Source of the DNA: DASQUK01 sp963717085
GTDB taxonomy: Bacteria > Actinomycetota > Acidimicrobiia > Acidimicrobiales > VFJN01
Assembly: GCA_963717085.1 (NCBI GenBank)
Contig: CAVQVM010000011.1
Coordinates: forward strand, 186,001-250,000
Reading direction: 5' to 3'
Length of the DNA stretch: 64,000 nt
Shown in pieces: positions 59,811-64,000 of the stretch. A model generated the notes under the pieces. The model saw nothing but the letters and a program-made list of their open reading frames with translations, had not been told where the DNA came from and searched no databases. The position numbers and the translations under genes were made by a program. Each line of letters opens with the position of its first letter. Within the stretch, counting starts at the first letter, position 1.

Positions 59811-61049
59811 GTGACAGATCTGCTAGCCACGAACTTCTTCCGCGATCGATCCGTGCAGGACGATCCGTATGCGTTCTTCGATGCGGTGCGGGCTCAGTCG
59901 CCGGTCTGGCAGGAGCCGCATTACGGGGTCTTCATGGTGACCGGCCACGAGGAGGCGCTCGCGGTCTACAACGACTCGGCGGCCTTCTCGTCGTGCAACG
60001 CGGTGAGCGGGCCCTTCAAGCGATTCCCCGAGCCGTTCGAGGGCGACGACGTGAGGGACCTCATCGAGCGCTACCGCGACGAGCTGCCGTTCAGCGACCA
60101 GCTTCCGGCGTTCGACCCTCCACGGCACACCGCGCACCGAGCGCTGATGATGCGGCTCTTGACGCCAGGACGGCTGCGGGCCAACGAGGAGTTCATGGGC
60201 CGGCTCGCCGATCGTCAGCTCGACGAGCTGATCGAGGCGGGCAGCTGCGAGTTCATCAGTGCCTACGCCGCACCGTTCACGCTGCTGGTGATCGCCGACC
60301 TGGAAGGCGTCCCCGAGTCCGATCACGGGCTGTTCACCGCCCGACTGACCAAGCTGCCCGAGGACCTGGAGCACAAGCCGCTCGAGTTCCTCTACGAGCA
60401 GTTCACGGCGTACATCGAGGATCGCCGCCGGACGCCACGCGACGACATCATGACGGCGATGGCCACCGCTACCTTCCCGGACGGGTCGACGCCGGAGGTG
60501 AACGACGTCGCGCTGCTCGCCGCGAACCTGTTCGCCGGGGGGCAGGAGACCACCGTGCGATTGCTCTCGTTCGCGCTGCGGATCATCGCGGAGCGACCCG
60601 ACCTGCAGGAGCGGTTGCGGAGTGATCGCGACCCCATCCCGAACTTCGTCGAGGAGACGCTGCGGTTCGAGAGCCCGCTCCGCGCGCAGTTCCGCATGGC
60701 CAAGGTCCGGACGACGGTCGCCGGCGTCGACATCCCGGCTGGGAGCACGATGATGCTCCTGCCCGGCGCGGCCAACCGCGACCCGCGCCTGTTCGAGGAC
60801 CCCCACGAGTTCGACCTCGAGCGGGAGAACGCCAAGTACCACGTCGCGTTCGGACACGGCATCCACCACTGCGCCGGGGCCCACCTCGCCCGGGCGGAGG
60901 GCCGGGTCACCATCAACCGGCTCCTCGACCGCACCTCGAGCATCACGATCGCGGAGGATGCGCACGGCCCGCCCGGTGCCCGCCGCTACGAGTACCTCCC
61001 GACGTACTTCCTCCGCGGCCTCGCCAGCCTCCGGCTCAGGTTCGCGTAG
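59811..61049 (+). CDS. Cytochrome P450 (second)
   Basis: 412 residues from the GTG at 59811. The I-helix is FAGGQETTVRL, ExxR is in EETLRFES, and the haem loop is FGHGIHHCAGAHLARAEGR with C354 as iron ligand. It is a soluble class I bacterial P450 needing a ferredoxin and a reductase; none is adjacent. Sequence is distinct from the P450 at 30471. It is divergent from the SDR gene, sharing operator site D. Its substrate is unknown; the neighbouring steroid-like enzymes suggest hydroxylation of a hydrophobic ring. Confidence 0.93.
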   Translation: MTDLLATNFFRDRSVQDDPYAFFDAVRAQSPVWQEPHYGVFMVTGHEEALAVYNDSAAFSSCNAVSGPFKRFPEPFEGDDVRDLIERYRDELPFSDQLPAFDPPRHTAHRALMMRLLTPGRLRANEEFMGRLADRQLDELIEAGSCEFISAYAAPFTLLVIADLEGVPESDHGLFTARLTKLPEDLEHKPLEFLYEQFTAYIEDRRRTPRDDIMTAMATATFPDGSTPEVNDVALLAANLFAGGQETTVRLLSFALRIIAERPDLQERLRSDRDPIPNFVEETLRFESPLRAQFRMAKVRTTVAGVDIPAGSTMMLLPGAANRDPRLFEDPHEFDLERENAKYHVAFGHGIHHCAGAHLARAEGRVTINRLLDRTSSITIAEDAHGPPGARRYEYLPTYFLRGLASLRLRFA

Positions 61050-61066
61050 AGGCCGATCCCGATCGC

Positions 61067-61855
61067 TCAGGTCGGCTCGGGCTTCGAGGCCCCCAGCATC
61101 AGCTTGATCTGGGACGCCGGAGGACCGGCGGTCGTACCGCCGTCGACGGGCAGCACGACCCCGGTGATCTGAGCGGAGCGATCGCTGGCGAGGAACACGG
61201 CGGCCTCGGCGACGTCCTCGGGCCGCCCGGAGCGCGGGAGCGGCTGCGTCAGCTTCATCACGGAGTCCATGTCGTAGGTCGTCATCGCGGTCCGGATCTG
61301 CCCGGGCACGAGGCAGTTCACCCGGATGCCGTACTGCGCGACATCGACGGCGATCGAGCGCGAGCTATGGATCACGGCCGCCTTGGTGGCCCGATAGGTG
61401 ATCAGACCGGCGCCCGCGTTGATCCCGGCGGTGGAGGAGGTGTTGATGATCGATCCGCCCCCGTGGGCCTTCATGTGACGAGCGGCGCGCTGCGTGCCGA
61501 GCAGGACGCCGAGGAGGTTGATCTCCACCACCCGGGTGAAGTCGCTCAGGTCGTCGTGCAGGAAGCGGGTCATCGAGCTGGCGACCCCCGCGTTGTTCGA
61601 CATCACGTGCAGCCCACCGAACCGCTCAACGGTGAAGTCGATGAGCGCCTGCACCTGGTCGGCGTCGGTGACGTCGGTCTGCTTGAACGCGGCGTTGTCG
61701 CCGAGCTCGGCCGCCAGGGCCTCGCCCGCCTCGGCGTCGATGTCCGCGACGACCACGCTCGCGCCTTCTTCGACGAACCGCTCGACGCTGGCGCGACCGA
61801 TGCCGCTGGCACCGCCCGTGACGATGGCGACCTTGCCGGCGAGCTCCTCAGCCAT
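61067..61855 (-). CDS. SDR-family dehydrogenase/reductase
   Basis: 262 residues from the ATG at 61855. The pattern is VAIVTGGASGIGRASVERF, VVVADIDAEAGEALA, NNAGVASS, the catalytic YRATKAAVIHSSRSIAVD and a VLPVDGGTTAG end. The first ATG overlaps the stop of the FAD-dehydrogenase gene by eight bases (ATGGCTGA), so the pair is translationally coupled. It is an NAD(P)-dependent alcohol dehydrogenase or ketoreductase of unassigned substrate. A joint role with the dehydrogenase in ring or side-chain oxidation is likely. Confidence 0.9.
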   Translation of the reverse strand: MAEELAGKVAIVTGGASGIGRASVERFVEEGASVVVADIDAEAGEALAAELGDNAAFKQTDVTDADQVQALIDFTVERFGGLHVMSNNAGVASSMTRFLHDDLSDFTRVVEINLLGVLLGTQRAARHMKAHGGGSIINTSSTAGINAGAGLITYRATKAAVIHSSRSIAVDVAQYGIRVNCLVPGQIRTAMTTYDMDSVMKLTQPLPRSGRPEDVAEAAVFLASDRSAQITGVVLPVDGGTTAGPPASQIKLMLGASKPEPT

Positions 61856-63488
61856 CGACCGCTCCTCCCTGCACTTGGGTTCCCGCCGCCTCGCCGGCGA
61901 TGTGACCCCACACGAGCGCCATGCCGATGGTCGTTCCGCCGCCGAAGTAGGCCGGGCCGGCGGGGCTGGCGATGACGTTACCGGCCCCGTACAGACCCGG
62001 GATCGGGCGGTCGCGCACGTGTTGCACGCGACCGTGGGCGTCGATCCGGGGACCGCCGCTGGTCCCGACGGCGCCCAGGTGGACCGGCAGCGCGTAGTAC
62101 GGCCCGCGTTCGAGGCTGCCGAGGTTCGGATGGGCGGCCGTCGGGTCACCGTGGAACCGGTCGTAGACGCTGTCGCCGCGACCGAAGTCCCGATCCCGGC
62201 CCTCGGCGACGAAGCCGTTCCAGCGGTGGACGGACTCGCGGAGCCCGGCGGCGTCGATGCCCGTGGCGGCGGCCAAGCCGTCGAGCGTGTCATGGACGAG
62301 CAGCCAGTCCGGATCGGGCGATCCGGGTCGCGCGCTGATCACGGGGTACCGCGACCGGTACTGCTGGTCGAACACCACCCAGCACGGAAGGTGGCGGGGC
62401 GAGGCGTCGTTGGCGTCGAAGGCGAAGAACGCCTTTTGCATGTCGTTGTAGTTGGCGGCCTCGTTCACGAACCGGCGCCCGAACCGGTCCACCATGATCG
62501 AGTGCGGGGCGGTGCGCTCCACGGCGATGAACCTGGCGAGCGGCCGCCCGTCGTACTCCTCGCCGGGCACCGCGCCGGCGGGATACCACCACGCCTCGTT
62601 CATGTTCGCCAGGTCGGCACCGACCTCCATCGCCATCAGCAACCCGTCGCCCTCGTTGCCCGGTGGGCTCGTGGGGTGCGTCAGCGGCCCGGGCAGGAAC
62701 CGCGAACACAGCTCGCCGTTCCACTCGTAGCCGCCCGAGCCGAGCACCACGGCGCGGGCCGGCAGGTCGGCCCGCCGGCCGTCGCGCTCGACGACGAGCC
62801 CGGCCACCGCGCCGTCGTGGACGATGAGCTCAGCGGCCCGCGCGCCGAGGACGGGCTCGATGCCGCGTGCCAAGCAGCCCTCGAGGAGACCGCCGACCAG
62901 GGCTTGTCCGCACGCGACCTGCTGCGCCTGGACCCGCCGCTTGATCTCGGCGGCGTCGTACCGCTCGGGCGTGTACGACGGGCGCCACTCGACGGTGGAC
63001 TCCTGCAGGGTGAGCGGCAGGCCGAGCACGGGCGCGCGGCGCAGCGCCTTCGCCCAGTCGCCGAGCCGACTCGTGTCGTAGAGGGCGGGCTCGATCATCC
63101 GACCCGTGGCGCGGGCGCCCTCCATCTCCGGGTGGTAGTCGGGCCAGGCGATCGGCGCGAAGCGGACACCCGAGCGCCGCTCGAGGCCGGCGACGATGCC
63201 AGGTCCCTCGGCGACGTAACGGGCCAGCTGCTCGGCCGGCGCGCGACCGCCGCTGAGCGCAGCCATGTACACAAGCGCTTCCTCGCCGGAGTCGCCCGCA
63301 CCCGTGACGTGGTTGCCGGGCATCCACACGCCGCCACCGGACACCGCGGTCGTCCCGCCGAGCGCCTCGGCCCGTTCGACGACCGTCACCGTCGCGCCGG
63401 CATCGTGGGCCGCCAGGGCGGCGGCGAGGGCGGCCGCCCCGGTTCCGACGACGATGACGCGTGTCTCCGGGATCGGCCCCGTGGTCAC
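61848..63488 (-). CDS. FAD-dependent 3-ketosteroid-delta1-dehydrogenase-like flavoprotein
   Basis: 546 residues from the GTG at 63488. The FAD loop is VVGTGAAALAAALAAHDAGATVTVVERAEALGGTTAVSGGGVWMPG, followed by a substrate lid and a C-terminal GAVGTSGGPRIDAHGRV...GLYGAGNVIASPAGPAYFGGGTTIG. This is the succinate dehydrogenase/fumarate reductase/KstD superfamily. The SGGGVWMPG loop and the GGGTTIG end favour a KstD-like enzyme that makes a double bond next to a ketone. The -10-like TACTAT lies eight bases before the GTG. The substrate remains unproven. Confidence 0.85.
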   Translation of the reverse strand: MTTGPIPETRVIVVGTGAAALAAALAAHDAGATVTVVERAEALGGTTAVSGGGVWMPGNHVTGAGDSGEEALVYMAALSGGRAPAEQLARYVAEGPGIVAGLERRSGVRFAPIAWPDYHPEMEGARATGRMIEPALYDTSRLGDWAKALRRAPVLGLPLTLQESTVEWRPSYTPERYDAAEIKRRVQAQQVACGQALVGGLLEGCLARGIEPVLGARAAELIVHDGAVAGLVVERDGRRADLPARAVVLGSGGYEWNGELCSRFLPGPLTHPTSPPGNEGDGLLMAMEVGADLANMNEAWWYPAGAVPGEEYDGRPLARFIAVERTAPHSIMVDRFGRRFVNEAANYNDMQKAFFAFDANDASPRHLPCWVVFDQQYRSRYPVISARPGSPDPDWLLVHDTLDGLAAATGIDAAGLRESVHRWNGFVAEGRDRDFGRGDSVYDRFHGDPTAAHPNLGSLERGPYYALPVHLGAVGTSGGPRIDAHGRVQHVRDRPIPGLYGAGNVIASPAGPAYFGGGTTIGMALVWGHIAGEAAGTQVQGGAVDG

Positions 63489-63497
63489 GTTGACGGA

Positions 63498-63515
63498 TAG
63501 TACGACATCAAACTA
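63498..63515. promoter_or_regulatory. Palindromic operator candidate, site E
   Basis: On the minus strand the sequence is TAGTTTGATGTCGTACTA, one base different from site D at 59750-59767. It covers the -10 region of the flavoprotein gene, whose GTG start is nine bases away. Confidence 0.65.
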
Positions 63516-63538
63516 AACACGGGTACACGAGAGGCCGA

Positions 63539-63655
63539 GCGGATAGGCCCGCAAGTGGGAACAGAACATTACGGGATTTGCACCGTGAGCCAGGCAACAC
63601 AGCTCGGCCTCCGGGAGCGCTGACCACGGTGAGACCCGACAACGTGCCTATCCGC
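63539..63655 (+). ncRNA. Candidate structured RNA leader before an amidohydrolase gene
   Basis: GCGGATAGGC (63539-63548) and GCCTATCCGC (63646-63655) form a perfect 10-bp closing helix. Inside it CACCGTG (63581-63587) pairs with CACGGTG (63625-63631), a 7-bp helix, with further short hairpins (CTCCGGGAG around 63609-63617). The ATG is at 63691, with GGAGG at 63682-63686. The nested pairing looks like a cis-acting RNA. It does not match a class I know. Both strands could form it; strand is inferred from the downstream gene. Confidence 0.45.
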
Positions 63656-63690
63656 ACAGGTCCTAAGGCGCGACGGGGGATGGAGGTCGC

Positions 63691-64000
63691 ATGACGGCTC
63701 AGGTAGGCACGGTCACCTATCCCCGGGATGGGTTCGGTGCCCCGAAGGACCGGCAGGGGCACGCGACCGGGTCGGTGGGTCTGCCGGCGGGTACGGAGGT
63801 CTTCTCCGCGGACGACCACATCTCGCTCGCCGAGGACATCTTCTACGAGCGGTTCCCGGACTCGCTGAAGGAAGAGGCACCCCGCGTCATCTACGACGAC
63901 GGGGCCTGGACGCTGGGCTTCGGCGGCAAGTCGCTCCTCCCGAGGGAGTTCAACGCGGTGCTGATGCAGTACGACCCGCTGGCTGGTTCCAGCACCAGCG
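63691..64000 (+). CDS. Amidohydrolase-family protein, N-terminal part (cut by window end)
   Basis: 103 residues from the ATG at 63691, with GGAGG at 63682-63686; the frame runs open to the window end. It reads VFSADDHISLAEDIFYERFP and later GKSLLPREFNAVLMQYDPL. The SADDH loop matches SADGH of the gene at 35998, with the same family spacing, so it is very probably a second ACMSD/PF04909-type amidohydrolase of the catabolic cluster. The catalytic C-terminal part is outside the window. The leader upstream is a candidate structured RNA. Confidence 0.75.
   Translation, partial: MTAQVGTVTYPRDGFGAPKDRQGHATGSVGLPAGTEVFSADDHISLAEDIFYERFPDSLKEEAPRVIYDDGAWTLGFGGKSLLPREFNAVLMQYDPLAGSSTS

Noticed and set aside
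61494..63500. A 668-codon plus-strand open frame
   Set aside because: Antisense to the flavoprotein and SDR genes, low-complexity Arg/Gly/Val composition, no motifs.
63570..63590. tRNA T-arm-like sequence on the minus strand (ACGG TGCAAATC CCGT)
   Set aside because: The stem is four pairs with an eight-base loop, and no acceptor or anticodon arm fits, so it is not a tRNA. It may be part of the leader structure.
63581..63606. Cobalamin (B12-box) riboswitch
   Set aside because: Only GAGCCAGG matches; the rest of the box and the surrounding core are absent.
1..64000. CRISPR array, rRNA or tRNA genes, insertion sequences with transposase
   Set aside because: Looked for direct-repeat arrays, conserved RNA cores and transposase frames on both strands; none was seen.

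Overview
The window is high-GC DNA with dense genes on both strands, frequent GTG starts, short overlaps (GTGA, ATGA) and a few leaderless-looking promoters. It carries F420-type LLM and PPOX-fold flavoenzymes, class III cyclase/hydrolase fusions, BTAD regulators, and large P450, SDR and TetR families. This points to an actinobacterium, probably of the Acidimicrobiia type. The class-level placement is an inference from gene content; no rRNA or tRNA gene is present to confirm it.

Layout. 0-8 kb: the 3' part of a SulP permease, a PAP2 phosphatase, a DUF2332 protein, an SMP-30 lactonase, a QEGLA/DUF1704 putative metallopeptidase, an ArsR-AHSA1 operon with its own inverted-repeat operator, and a metallo-beta-lactamase/double-rhodanese enzyme. 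8-27 kb: carbohydrate and regulatory genes. These are a large secreted GH13 enzyme with X25-like and pullulanase-associated modules, an ECF sigma/zinc-finger anti-sigma pair, an MFS exporter followed by an orphan anti-sigma-like protein, a sulfotransferase, a BTAD-ATPase regulator, an EF-hand protein, an M20 peptidase, a coupled GH15/polyphosphate-glucokinase-like pair and a class II aldolase. 27.5-38.5 kb: a catabolic cluster of muconolactone-isomerase-like, DUF3237, MOSC-reductase fusion, P450, TauD dioxygenase, acyl-CoA ligase, TetR, SDR, amidohydrolase and cyclase genes. 38.5-53.9 kb: an accessory and decaying zone of small single-domain enzymes (three DHFR/RibD-like, three PPOX-fold, DUF1801, methyltransferases), a LipJ-like hydrolase-cyclase, a GntR-ABC operon, several gene remnants (an alpha/beta hydrolase, a phage capsid piece, a methyltransferase tail) and short repeats. 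53.9-64 kb: a second catabolic cluster of BVMO, Rieske oxygenase, two NTF2-like proteins, LLM oxidoreductase, two SDRs, P450, a KstD-like flavoprotein and the start of another amidohydrolase.

The two catabolic clusters look like parts of one programme for oxidising a hydrophobic, perhaps polycyclic or terpenoid, substrate. Three divergent promoters (about 34.17, 37.33 and 55.69 kb) carry the same motif, close to TTGTACCGACCGGTTAG, and the local TetR gene sits at one of them. Two other promoters (59.76 and 63.51 kb) share a different palindrome, TAGTTTGATGTCRTACTA. The substrate cannot be read from the sequence.

The most unusual non-coding elements are two. One is a nested-helix leader (63539-63655) before the last gene. 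The other is an intergenic 18-bp-stem structure (35855-35941).
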